Positions 1-6,659 are shown, numbered from the stretch's first letter. The stretch: 7,929 nt of DNA from an uncultured Prevotella sp. (GCA_946055365.1 CAMGFM010000052.1:1-7929), one strand, 5' to 3'. Numbers and translations: made by a program. Notes: generated from the sequence alone by a model not told the origin.

Positions 1-918
1 AACGCACTCAAGAACAACCGCAGCACAAGGGGCTTTGAGACCTACACTCTCGGCGACGGCAAGTCGCACGGCAGGCAGGAAAACCTCGAAGTGGCCAAAC
101 GCGAGAACTCGGTAATATTGCTTGAGAACGACTACAGGCAGCATTACGTGGGCTTTGACCCCAACTCGCCCGAAAGCAACATCATGTTTGAGTTCATACA
201 AGACCACAACCTGCACAAGAGCATCGACCTCGCAAAGATGCTGCAAAAGCACGTGTGCCGCACAGCAGGGCGGCCTGACAAGGGAGTGCATCAAGAAAAT
301 CTCGCCGTGCTGCGACTCACGTCCATGCCAGCGTGCCTGACGGAGGTGGGATACATCTCCACACCATCAGAAGAGAGGCTGCTCAACCAGCAAAGTCAGG
401 TGGACAAGATAGCAAGGGGCATGTACAACGCCTTCGTGGAATATAAGAACACCTATGACAGCCACGCCGCACAGGCCTACAAGCCGCTCCCCGCGCCCAC
501 TGCCGACTCTCCCGCAGAGACAACGCCGCAGGCAGACGAGCCAGAGAGGCAAGCCACGACAGACACGCCGCAGCCCGCAAAGCAAAGAAAGCCCGTGGCA
601 GACACGCCGGCGCAAGAGCCGCGCAAGAAAGCCAACACCGCCAACGGCAGACCTGTCTTTAAGATACAGATACTCTCAGGCACCAACCTCCTCAAGGACG
701 GCGACAGGAGCTTCAAGGGACTACGGGGCATCGAACACTACCGCGAGGGCAACATGATAAGATACACCTACGGGGCGTCAGAAGACTATAACAAGATATA
801 CAGGCTCAGAAAGGAGATACTGCAAAAGTTTCCCGAAGCCTTTATAATAGCCTTCAAGAACGGACAGAAAACCGATGTCAACGAGGCCATAAGGGAGTTC
901 AAGCAAAACAGACGATGA
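1..918 (+). CDS. N-acetylmuramoyl-L-alanine amidase, C-terminal part (5' end outside window)
   Basis: The reading frame is open from base 1, so the gene starts upstream of the window; 305 residues are visible. The enzyme cleaves the bond between muramic acid and the peptide stem of peptidoglycan and would act in the periplasm. Visible residues 1-135 match the second half of the zinc-dependent Amidase_3 fold: NAL..N.STRGFETYTLG near the start, then VAKRENSVILLENDY, FDPNSPESNIMFE, and LRLTSMPACLTEVGYIS, whose Glu (visible residue 115) corresponds to the catalytic glutamate. The first zinc ligands must lie upstream. Residues about 150-215 form a Pro/Thr/Ala/Lys-rich linker. Residues 218-305, beginning PVFKIQIL, look like a SPOR-type peptidoglycan-binding domain, as expected in Bacteroidota amidases. 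The MCE gene follows after 51 bases, suggesting an operon. Family assignment is firm; the specific paralogue is not. Confidence 0.9.
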   Translation, partial: NALKNNRSTRGFETYTLGDGKSHGRQENLEVAKRENSVILLENDYRQHYVGFDPNSPESNIMFEFIQDHNLHKSIDLAKMLQKHVCRTAGRPDKGVHQENLAVLRLTSMPACLTEVGYISTPSEERLLNQQSQVDKIARGMYNAFVEYKNTYDSHAAQAYKPLPAPTADSPAETTPQADEPERQATTDTPQPAKQRKPVADTPAQEPRKKANTANGRPVFKIQILSGTNLLKDGDRSFKGLRGIEHYREGNMIRYTYGASEDYNKIYRLRKEILQKFPEAFIIAFKNGQKTDVNEAIREFKQNRR

Positions 919-969
919 CAAGGCGCACGTCTTGAGAACAATAACAAACATAAAAAAACCACACAGGCT

Positions 970-1872
970 ATGAAAGTGTTTACAAAGGAAGTGAAGATAG
1001 CCCTCGTAGCTATCGTCGGGACGGTAGTGCTGTTTTTCGGACTCAACTTTCTGAAAGGCATCAACCTCTTCACGTCTACCACCGACTACTACATCGAGTT
1101 CAAGAACATCAGCGGACTCTCCGCCTCCAGCCCCATATATGCCGACGGCTACCAGGTGGGCACCGTCAAGGACGTTGTGTATGACTACACCAACCAAAAC
1201 CCTCCCAAAGTGCTGGTGGCGATAGACCGTGAGATGAGAATACCGCTCGGCTCTACGGCAGAAATAGAAAGCGACATGATGGGCAACGTCAAGGTAAACA
1301 TACTCCTCGCCAACAAGATGAGGGAAAAGGTCATGTCCGGAGGCACCATCAAGGGCGGCATCAACGCCGGGGCTCTCGGCATGGCGGCAGACATGGTGCC
1401 GCAAATAGAACGTATGCTGCCAAAACTCGACAGCATACTCGGCAGCCTCAACACTCTGCTCGCCGATCCCGCCTTGGCACAGTCGCTGCACAACGTCAAC
1501 ACCATCACACAGAACCTCACCGTCTCTACCAAAGAGCTTAACACGCTCATGGGCTCGCTCAACAGAAACATACCGACGATGATGGCCAAGACAAACACAC
1601 TGCTTGACAACGCGGGAACTCTCACCTCTAACCTCGCGGCACTCGACTTGCAGGCCACAAAGCAGCAGGTGGACCAGACCATTGCCAACGTGCAGCAGCT
1701 CACAGACAAGCTCAACAGCAACGAAGGCACCTTGGGACTGCTCATGAACGACCCCACTCTCTACAACAACCTCAGCTCTACCATGCAGAGCGCAGACTCT
1801 CTGCTCATAGATCTGAGACAGCACCCCAAACGCTACGTACACTTCTCGCTGTTTGGCAAGAAAGACAAATAA
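970..1872 (+). CDS. MCE/MlaD-family lipid-transport protein
   Basis: The protein has 300 residues. Residues 1-8 are short and basic, then about 9-28 form one hydrophobic signal anchor (VKIALVAIVGTVVLFFGLNF), so the rest should sit in the periplasm. About 37-115 is the MCE domain (YYIEFKNISGLSASSPIYADG, VGTVKDVVYDY, IPLGSTAEIESDMMGNVKVNI), which in MlaD and relatives forms rings that carry phospholipid between the membranes. Residues about 130-275 are rich in Leu, Asn, Thr and Gln and probably helical. The C-terminus RYVHFSLFGKK is a basic tail I associate with Bacteroidota members. The start at 970 is the only one that keeps the full anchor; no clear Shine-Dalgarno sequence precedes it. It lies 51 bases after the amidase stop and probably shares its transcript. 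No MlaE or MlaF partners are in view. Substrate is inferred from family only. Confidence 0.88.
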   Translation: MKVFTKEVKIALVAIVGTVVLFFGLNFLKGINLFTSTTDYYIEFKNISGLSASSPIYADGYQVGTVKDVVYDYTNQNPPKVLVAIDREMRIPLGSTAEIESDMMGNVKVNILLANKMREKVMSGGTIKGGINAGALGMAADMVPQIERMLPKLDSILGSLNTLLADPALAQSLHNVNTITQNLTVSTKELNTLMGSLNRNIPTMMAKTNTLLDNAGTLTSNLAALDLQATKQQVDQTIANVQQLTDKLNSNEGTLGLLMNDPTLYNNLSSTMQSADSLLIDLRQHPKRYVHFSLFGKKDK

Positions 1873-1912
1873 AAGACTCGCCCTGTGACACAAGACGGCA
1901 CACACGCGTTAG

Positions 1913-1951
1913 GCAAAACGGCACTTTAGGCACACTAAAGTGCCGTTTTGC
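1913..1951 (+). terminator. Perfect 16-bp inverted repeat after the amidase-MCE operon
   Basis: The left arm GCAAAACGGCACTTTA (1913-1928) and right arm TAAAGTGCCGTTTTGC (1936-1951) are exactly complementary around a 7-base loop. It lies 41 bases after the MCE stop codon. The right arm contains TTTT, but no long U tract follows, so it may act as a terminator or as a stabilising 3' end. Its core AAACGGCACTTT is also the core of the repeat array that begins just downstream, so it may be two inverted repeat units. Confidence 0.65.
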
Positions 1952-1956
1952 GTATT

Positions 1957-2107
1957 GTAAAGTGCCACTCCACAACAGAAAAGCGGCACTCTGCGTGACG
2001 CACGAGCCTTTACGCAACAGAAAAGCCGCACTCCACATAATGCAAAGCCACAACTCCACATAATGCAAAGCCACACTCCACGCCTTGCGAAAAGCCCCAC
2101 ACGACGG
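1957..2107. repeat. Degenerate 20-23-bp tandem repeat array, copy 1
   Basis: After the hairpin come units sharing the pattern AAAGYSRCACTCCACANNNTG. Their starts are near 1959, 1979 (a longer, diverged unit of about 42 bases), 2021, 2043, 2066 and 2088. The three best (2021-2042, 2043-2065, 2066-2087) share CACTCCAC or AACTCCAC, and two of them end in ATAATG. The segment has no credible reading frame. It belongs to the same family as the arrays at 4140-4269 and 7477-7542. Function is unknown. Confidence 0.7.
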
Positions 2108-2202
2108 GGTCAAGGCACGCTGCACCGCCCTAAACACCTGTTGCGCACAGGCTACATACACGCTACACAGGACACACGAGCCACAATGGCAATACTCGGG
2201 TT

Positions 2203-2242
2203 TCCTGTTTTTTTATGAAATTATAACATTTCATATACAGGA
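2203..2242. repeat. AT-rich inverted repeat flanked by TCCTGT and ACAGGA
   Basis: TATGAAAT (2214-2221) and ATTTCATA (2228-2235) are perfect 8-bp arms around TATAAC. Outside them TCCTGT (2203-2208) and ACAGGA (2237-2242) are again complementary, with a short T-rich bulge on the left. The stretch sits about 385 bases before the dnaA start and is far richer in A+T than its surroundings. It could be a hairpin, an operator or an easily melted site. Confidence 0.5.
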
Positions 2243-2440
2243 TTATTTTCACGCCTTTCACATGTCATTTGCGCCCTCCGCCCAACGGCACTACAGGATG
2301 AAATGCGTCATGTTTCACGCTTTTCTCCTATAATTTACAGTTTTTTACATGTGCGCTTTTAAAGGTAGCAAATGTTTCACCGTCATCACCTGTAGGCTTC
2401 ACCTGTAAAGGCAAAGCGTCGGTTGGTGATAACAGGATGA

Positions 2441-2472
2441 TTTGCGCACTTAAAAAATAATTGCTAATTTTG
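2441..2472 (+). promoter_or_regulatory. Predicted dnaA promoter (Bacteroidota type)
   Basis: TTTG at 2441-2444 and TAATTTTG at 2465-2472 are separated by exactly 20 bases and match the Bacteroidota housekeeping consensus (TTG at -33, TAnnTTTG at -7). Transcription would start near 2478-2480, giving a leader of roughly 150 bases before the dnaA ATG. The surrounding bases, GATTTGCGC and GCTAATTTTGCAGCCGC, recur almost exactly at the glnA promoter. Confidence 0.75.
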
Positions 2473-2492
2473 CAGCCGCATACCAGTTGCAC

Positions 2493-2558
2493 GCCTGTAG
2501 CCTGTCCTGTCACGACACCCGACAGCCGGCATCTACAGGACAGACAACAGGTACAGGC
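2493..2558 (+). other. Possible leader hairpin in the dnaA 5' UTR
   Basis: GCCTGTA (2493-2499) is complementary to TACAGGC (2552-2558), and CTGTCCTGT (2502-2510) to ACAGGACAG (2535-2543), giving a two-part stem of 16 pairs with a bulge (GC against ACAACAGG region) and a 24-base loop. It lies just after the predicted transcription start. A further CCTGTA at 2620-2625, one base before the ATG, could compete for the same TACAGG partners. The complementarity is visible; formation in the cell and effect on DnaA synthesis are inference. Confidence 0.4.
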
Positions 2559-2626
2559 CCGCACTCCATATCATTTTGCAACAACAACGGCCGCCAACGG
2601 CCTCAAGTATAACCACAATCCTGTAG

Positions 2627-4039
2627 ATGACTAACGCCAACGCCAACCCTTGGGAGGAATGTCTCGCACTGATACGTGCCAACACTTCCGAGCAGCAATA
2701 CAATGCATGGTTCAGGAACACCGTCTTCGAGTCCTTCAACGAAAAGGACAGGACGGTGCTGTTGCGCGTGCCAAGCCCCTTCGTCTACGAGTATCTTGAG
2801 GAAAACTACATCGACCTGTTGCGCAAGGTGCTTACAAAGGTGTTTGGCAACGGCGTGAACCTGTCCTACAGGATTGTCACCGACAGCGAGAACAACAAGA
2901 CACAGGTGGTGGAGGGCGACACGCCTGCCGAGGAGAGCATGAAGCCGAGGAGCATCGCCAACGCCAACATGCCGCCAACACTGCTCGACGCCGCCCCACA
3001 GCAGATAGACCCGCAGCTGAACCCCCACCTGACGTTTGCCAACTTCATAGAGGGCAACAGCAACAAGATGCCGAGGGCCATCGGACAGTCCATCGCGGAG
3101 AACACGCAGAACATGTATTTCAACCCCTACTTCGTGTTCGGACCGTCGGGCTGCGGCAAGACCCACCTCATAAACGCCATCGGCGTGGAGACCAAACGGC
3201 TCTATCCGCAGAAGAGAGTGCTGTATATCAGCGCGCGCCTGTTTGAGGTGCAGTACACCAACGCCGTACTGAGAAACACCATCAACGACTTCATCAACTT
3301 CTACCAGACCATCGACATGCTCATAGTCGATGACATACAGGAGTGGGAGGACAAGAAAGGCACACAAAACACCTTCTTCCACATCTTCAACCACCTCTTC
3401 CGCAACGGCAAGCGCATCATACTCGCCAGCGACCGCCCGCCAGTAGACCTCAAGGGTATGAACGAGCGACTTATCACGCGATTCTCCTGCGGACTCATAG
3501 CCGAGCTTGAGAAGCCCAACGTGCAGCTGTGCGTGGACATACTCGAAAGCAAGATAAGGCACGACGGACTCAGCATACCCGACGATGTGGTGAAGTATAT
3601 AGCATCTACCGCCAACGGCTCGGTGAGAGACCTGCAGGGAGTGGTAAACTCGCTCATGGCCTACTCCGTAGTGTATGACTGCAACATCGACATGCAGCTC
3701 GCGCAAAAGGTGGTGAAACGCTCGGTGAGGGTGGAGAAGAACCCGCTGACCGTGGAGGAGATAGTGGAGACCGTGTGTCAGCACTACAACGTCACGCCAG
3801 CCAACATCAACGGACGCAGCCGCAAGAAAGACTATGTGACGGCAAGGCAGGTGTCAATCTATCTGGCACAAAAACACACTAAGATGCCAGCCTCACGCAT
3901 AGGAAAGCTCATTGGCGGCAGAGACCACTCCACCGTCATCTACAGCTGCAACCAAGTGGAGCAACGCATAAAGATAGACAAGAAATTCTCAAGCGAGATA
4001 ACAAGCATCGAAAACACATTACAGCCAAGGATCAGCTGA
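2627..4039 (+). CDS. dnaA: Chromosomal replication initiator protein DnaA
   Basis: DnaA binds origin DNA, forms an ATP-bound filament, opens the duplex and helps load the helicase; it also regulates transcription. The 470 residues show all four domains. Domain I is about 1-85 (WEECLALIRANTSEQQYNAWF), then a short linker to about 125. The AAA+ domain has Walker A GPSGCGKT (172-179), Walker B LIVDD (232-236), the box VII arginine finger in ITRFSCG (R285) and the sensor II arginine in SVRDLQG (R334). Domain IV ends with the DNA-binding signature GGRDHSTVIYSCNQV starting at 430. The GPSGCGKT form is what I expect in Bacteroidota. The start is well fixed: the codon just before the ATG (2624-2626) is an in-frame TAG. 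No Shine-Dalgarno sequence is visible. The gene appears to be transcribed alone, with no dnaN or recF beside it. Confidence 0.98.
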   Translation: MTNANANPWEECLALIRANTSEQQYNAWFRNTVFESFNEKDRTVLLRVPSPFVYEYLEENYIDLLRKVLTKVFGNGVNLSYRIVTDSENNKTQVVEGDTPAEESMKPRSIANANMPPTLLDAAPQQIDPQLNPHLTFANFIEGNSNKMPRAIGQSIAENTQNMYFNPYFVFGPSGCGKTHLINAIGVETKRLYPQKRVLYISARLFEVQYTNAVLRNTINDFINFYQTIDMLIVDDIQEWEDKKGTQNTFFHIFNHLFRNGKRIILASDRPPVDLKGMNERLITRFSCGLIAELEKPNVQLCVDILESKIRHDGLSIPDDVVKYIASTANGSVRDLQGVVNSLMAYSVVYDCNIDMQLAQKVVKRSVRVEKNPLTVEEIVETVCQHYNVTPANINGRSRKKDYVTARQVSIYLAQKHTKMPASRIGKLIGGRDHSTVIYSCNQVEQRIKIDKKFSSEITSIENTLQPRIS

Positions 4040-4105
4040 CAGCGCAGACACGCCCACAATGCCACGTGACAACAGGCAAGGCACGCTGTCAACTGGTCTT
4101 TTTTT
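4037..4105 (+). terminator. Weak candidate dnaA terminator
   Basis: TGACAGCG (4037-4044, overlapping the dnaA stop) is complementary to CGCTGTCA (4084-4091), and a T7 run follows at about 4099-4105. The loop of 39 bases is long and there is a gap of 7 bases before the T run, so this is only a possible intrinsic terminator. Confidence 0.3.
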
Positions 4106-4139
4106 CATGCCCTCACACAAGACTTTCATCGCCAGGACA

Positions 4140-4269
4140 CAAAAGAGGCTCTTAGGCTGGGGCAAAGTGGCACTTTTTCTTTCACAAAGTGGCACTTGGC
4201 TTTCACAAAACGCCACTTGACATTCACAAAGTGGCTCTTTCTCTTTCACAAAGCTACGCTTACCGTCCA
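4140..4269. repeat. Tandem array of six 21-23-bp near-palindromic units, copy 2
   Basis: Units run head to tail at 4140-4162, 4163-4184, 4185-4205, 4206-4226, 4227-4248 and 4249-4269. Their cores are AAAAGAGGCTCTT, AAAGTGGCACTTT, AAAGTGGCACTT, AAAACGCCACTT, AAAGTGGCTCTTT and AAAGCTACGCTT, usually followed by CTTTCA or ATTCA. Several cores are odd-centred palindromes (AAAGTG-G-CACTTT). The period of 21-22 bp is close to two helical turns. The array begins about 100 bases after the dnaA stop. No coding potential is apparent; function unknown. Confidence 0.8.
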
Positions 4270-4405
4270 TTAATGCCACATTTGCCTGCCTCACACATGC
4301 CACCACACAAGACACCTGTCGCCCGTCACACCCTTCCTCGGCGCGCCATGCTCCACAAAAAAACTTAAAAACACCCCTTGCAGCCGCATCTTTTGCCCCT
4401 ACACT

Positions 4406-4437
4406 CTTGCAAGTGTCTCCCTTTATCCATAACTTTG
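4406..4437 (+). promoter_or_regulatory. Predicted promoter of the Cys/Lys-rich protein gene
   Basis: CTTG (4406-4409) and TAACTTTG (4430-4437) are spaced by 20 bases and fit the Bacteroidota -33/-7 consensus. The leader would be about 50 bases. The -33 element overlaps an imperfect dyad centred on CTTGCAAG (4406-4413) that could be an operator. Confidence 0.65.
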
Positions 4438-4495
4438 CAACCACACACCCCGACATGACAACCACATATTAACAACAAGAAAAACAGAAAAGGTT

Positions 4496-4837
4496 ATGAA
4501 AAACATCACACTGGCAATATTTGCCCTCATGCTCTCAGCATCAGCACTTCAGGCCAAGGACAACAAGGCAGTCGTAATAGCCACCCCAGAGATAGCAGTA
4601 TGCGTGCAGTGTCCTACGCAGGACGGTCAGGGCTGCTGCAAGAAAGACAAGAAGCAGTGCAAAAAAGGCAAGAAAGCATGTAAGAAAGGCAAGAAGGAGT
4701 GCAAAAAAGAATGTAAGAAGGGTAACGGATGCCAAGGCAACGGCTGTCAGGGCGGCGGATGCCAAAGCGACAACGGATGCAAGAAGGCAAAAGGCAACGG
4801 ATGCCAGGGCGGCAACGGATGCAAGAAAGCCAAGTAA
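4496..4837 (+). CDS. Small exported Cys/Lys-rich repeat protein of unknown function
   Basis: I do not recognise a named family. The 113-residue product starts with a clear signal peptide, MKNITLAIFALMLSASALQA, probably cut after A20. The mature part contains 14 cysteines. Four are spaced by sevens (C48, C55, C62, C69) in CKKGKKA/CKKGKKE repeats, encoded by 21-bp DNA repeats from 4658. The C-terminal third is a series of NGCQG or NGCKKAK repeats (C79, C84, C89, C95, C103, C109). C36 and C39 form a CxxC and C47-C48 are adjacent. Such a basic, Cys-rich exported chain could bind metals, carry disulfides or be a substrate for modification, but nothing nearby encodes a maturation enzyme. AAAAGG lies two bases before the ATG. 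Its own promoter and a strong terminator flank it, which supports it as a real single-gene unit. Confidence 0.75.
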   Translation: MKNITLAIFALMLSASALQAKDNKAVVIATPEIAVCVQCPTQDGQGCCKKDKKQCKKGKKACKKGKKECKKECKKGNGCQGNGCQGGGCQSDNGCKKAKGNGCQGGNGCKKAK

Positions 4838-4886
4838 GGACAAAAGAAGACAACACATGACCGCAACAGACAATGCGGCACGACAC

Positions 4887-4938
4887 AATCTCCGGCGTGA
4901 GGGCAGAGAGCCTGTCCACACGCCGGAGATTTTTATAT
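4887..4938 (+). terminator. Intrinsic terminator after the Cys/Lys-rich gene
   Basis: AATCTCCGGCGTG (4887-4899) and CACGCCGGAGATT (4919-4931) are perfect 13-bp arms around a 19-base loop, followed by TTTATATTTTT. It lies 50 bases after the stop codon and before the glnA promoter. Confidence 0.88.
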
Positions 4939-4973
4939 TTTTAATACCGTCACACACAAATATTCACGCAAAA

Positions 4974-5014
4974 GATTTGGGCGTAAGCACGGTTTTAGCT
5001 AATTTTGAAGCCGC
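4974..5014 (+). promoter_or_regulatory. Predicted glnA promoter
   Basis: TTTG (4976-4979), 20 bases, then TAATTTTG (5000-5007) gives the Bacteroidota consensus with ideal spacing. The wider block GATTTGGGC (4974-4982), N15, GCTAATTTTGAAGCCGC (4998-5014) differs from the dnaA promoter block by one base in each half. The leader is about 64 bases. No NtrC/sigma-54 type -24/-12 element was noticed. Confidence 0.78.
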
Positions 5015-5077
5015 TAAAGACGACGGCAACAGCAGCCTCACTATTAAAAAGAACTATCAAACTAACAACCAAACATC

Positions 5078-6583
5078 ATGAATGAGAAAACAATCGCGAT
5101 GAACGCCAACCCTCTGGTGCGCGCATTGCAGAAGACACCACACGAGTTCACCAAACAGGACATCATCCACTACATCAGCCAGAACGACATACGCATGGTC
5201 AACTTCATGTATCCGGGCGGCGACGGCAGGCTGAAGACTCTCAACTTCACCGTCAACTCGCTCGAATACCTCGAGACCATACTCACCTGCGGCGAGCGCG
5301 TCGACGGCTCCAGCCTTTTCTCCTTCATAGAGGCTGGCAGCAGCGACCTCTATGTGGTGCCGCGCTTCTCAACCGCCTTCCTCGACCCCTTTGCACCGCT
5401 CCCCACGCTCTGTATGCTCTGCTCCTACTTTGACAAGGACGGCGCGCCGCTCGCCTCATCGCCAGAGCGCACACTCGTCAAGGCTTCCAAGGTGTTCACG
5501 GAGGTCACGGGCATGGAGTTCTATGCCATGGGCGAACTCGAATATTACGTGCTTAACGTGGCAGAGAGCCGCTTCCCGGCGGTAGACCAGAGAGGCTATC
5601 ACGAGTCGGCACCCTTTGCCAAGACCAACGGCTTCCGCCAGAGATGCATGGATGCCATCGCACGCTGCGGAGGGCAAATCAAATACGGCCATTCCGAGGT
5701 CGGCAACTTCACGCAGGACGGCATAACCTACGAACAGAACGAGATAGAGTTTCTGCCAGTGCCTGCCACCGAGGCGGCAGACCAACTCATGATAGCCAAA
5801 TGGGTGATACGCAACCTCGCCTACAGCGAAGGACTCGACGTGACATTCGCCCCCAAGATCACCACGGGCAAGGCTGGCTCGGGACTGCACGTTCACATGA
5901 AGCTCATGAAAGACGGCAAGAACATGATGGTCAGCGACGGCACGCTCAGCGACAACGCACGGCGCATGATAGCGGGCATGATGGACGTGGCAGGGGCCAT
6001 CACCGCCTTTGGCAACAAGAACCCCATGTCCTACTTCCGCCTTGTGCCTCATCAGGAGGCTCCCACCAACATCTGCTGGGGCGACCGCAACCGCTCTGTG
6101 CTGGTGAGAGTGCCGCTGGGATGGACTTCCGGCTCTGACATGTGCCACACCGCCAACCCGCAAGAGCCTGTATCCATACCCGACACCACGGGCAAACAGA
6201 CCGTGGAGATGCGCTCGCCCGACGGCTCGGCAGACATCTACCAGCTGCTCGCGGGCCTCTGCGTGGCTTGCCGTCACGGCTTTGAGATGGACAATGCCAT
6301 GGAGACGGCACAACGCACCTATGTGGATGTCAACATTCACGATGCCGCCAACGCGCAACGCCTCTCACAGCTCTCCACACTGCCCGACTCTTGCGCGGCA
6401 TCGGCGGCAGAGCTGCTCGCCAAGCGCGGCGTGTTTGAGAAGCATGGCGTGTTCTCGCCTGCCATGATCGACGGCATAGCCTCACACCTGCGCTCCTTTG
6501 ACGACGGCACGCTCAGACAGGACATCCTCAACAACCACGAGGCCACAGAACAACTCGTAAGAAGATTCTTCCATTGCGGCTAA
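5078..6583 (+). CDS. glnA: Glutamine synthetase, type I-like
   Basis: The enzyme makes glutamine from glutamate, ammonia and ATP in the cytoplasm and is the entry point for nitrogen assimilation. The 501 residues show an N-terminal beta-grasp part (MVNFMYPGGDGRLKTLNF, GERVDGSSLF) and a full catalytic domain. Metal and substrate residues are present: E153 and E155 in MGELEYYV, NEIEFLPVPA at 221-230, H271 and H273 in GSGLHVH, R339 and R344 in NRSVLVRVP, and E377 and R379 in VEMRSPDGSADIY. The length is slightly above the roughly 440-470 of classical GSI and well below the roughly 700 of GSIII. The NLY..P adenylylation motif of enterobacterial GSI is not visible; the equivalent stretch reads TYVDVNIHD, so control by adenylylation is unlikely. 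An alternative start at M8 (5099) is possible. It is a single-gene unit between two terminators. Less likely, it is a GS-like ligase acting on another amine. Confidence 0.88.
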   Translation: MNEKTIAMNANPLVRALQKTPHEFTKQDIIHYISQNDIRMVNFMYPGGDGRLKTLNFTVNSLEYLETILTCGERVDGSSLFSFIEAGSSDLYVVPRFSTAFLDPFAPLPTLCMLCSYFDKDGAPLASSPERTLVKASKVFTEVTGMEFYAMGELEYYVLNVAESRFPAVDQRGYHESAPFAKTNGFRQRCMDAIARCGGQIKYGHSEVGNFTQDGITYEQNEIEFLPVPATEAADQLMIAKWVIRNLAYSEGLDVTFAPKITTGKAGSGLHVHMKLMKDGKNMMVSDGTLSDNARRMIAGMMDVAGAITAFGNKNPMSYFRLVPHQEAPTNICWGDRNRSVLVRVPLGWTSGSDMCHTANPQEPVSIPDTTGKQTVEMRSPDGSADIYQLLAGLCVACRHGFEMDNAMETAQRTYVDVNIHDAANAQRLSQLSTLPDSCAASAAELLAKRGVFEKHGVFSPAMIDGIASHLRSFDDGTLRQDILNNHEATEQLVRRFFHCG

Positions 6584-6659
6584 TGTCTGTATTATCCCCA
6601 ATCGGCCATTAGCGTTATGATGACCGTTCGGAGATTGTGAAGCACACATGACACACACA

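Larger units (their letters stand above)
2137..2625. promoter_or_regulatory. Dense CCTGT/ACAGG word cluster upstream of dnaA
   Basis: Reading both strands, the word CCTGT/ACAGG begins at 2137, 2147, 2167, 2204, 2237, 2293, 2389, 2402, 2432, 2494, 2501, 2506, 2535, 2547, 2553 and 2620. Eight of these extend to TACAGG/CCTGTA (2236, 2292, 2389, 2402, 2494, 2534, 2552, 2620). Random expectation in 490 bp with even base composition is about one. Two copies form CCTGT-N5-ACAGG at 2137-2151. Copies lie upstream of, around and downstream of the predicted dnaA promoter, so they may be binding sites for a regulator of dnaA or RNA pairing elements. No good DnaA box (TTWTNCACA) was found here. The cluster is directly observed; the role is inference. 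Confidence 0.55.

Noticed and set aside
778..1905. Long open frame on the - strand opposite the MCE gene
   Set aside because: It is antisense to a recognisable MCE protein and its translation shows no domain.
2085..2333. An 82-codon frame upstream of dnaA
   Set aside because: It overlaps the repeat array and the CCTGT cluster, has no promoter or domain, and its composition is not coding-like.
1873..2626. A classical oriC with DnaA boxes upstream of dnaA
   Set aside because: No TTWTNCACA site was found here; the nearest, CCTTTCACA, has two mismatches. TTATCCATA at 4423-4431 is a single near match downstream of dnaA.
2603..3784. Long open frame on the - strand opposite dnaA
   Set aside because: It lies antisense to a clear dnaA, is rich in His, Val and Leu as expected for a shadow frame, and has no motifs.
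4140..4269. CRISPR array
   Set aside because: The units are head to tail at 21-22 bp with no unique spacers, the copies are degenerate, and no cas gene is present.
4857..5081. A 74-codon frame between the Cys/Lys-rich gene and glnA
   Set aside because: It covers a perfect terminator hairpin and the glnA promoter, and its composition is not protein-like.
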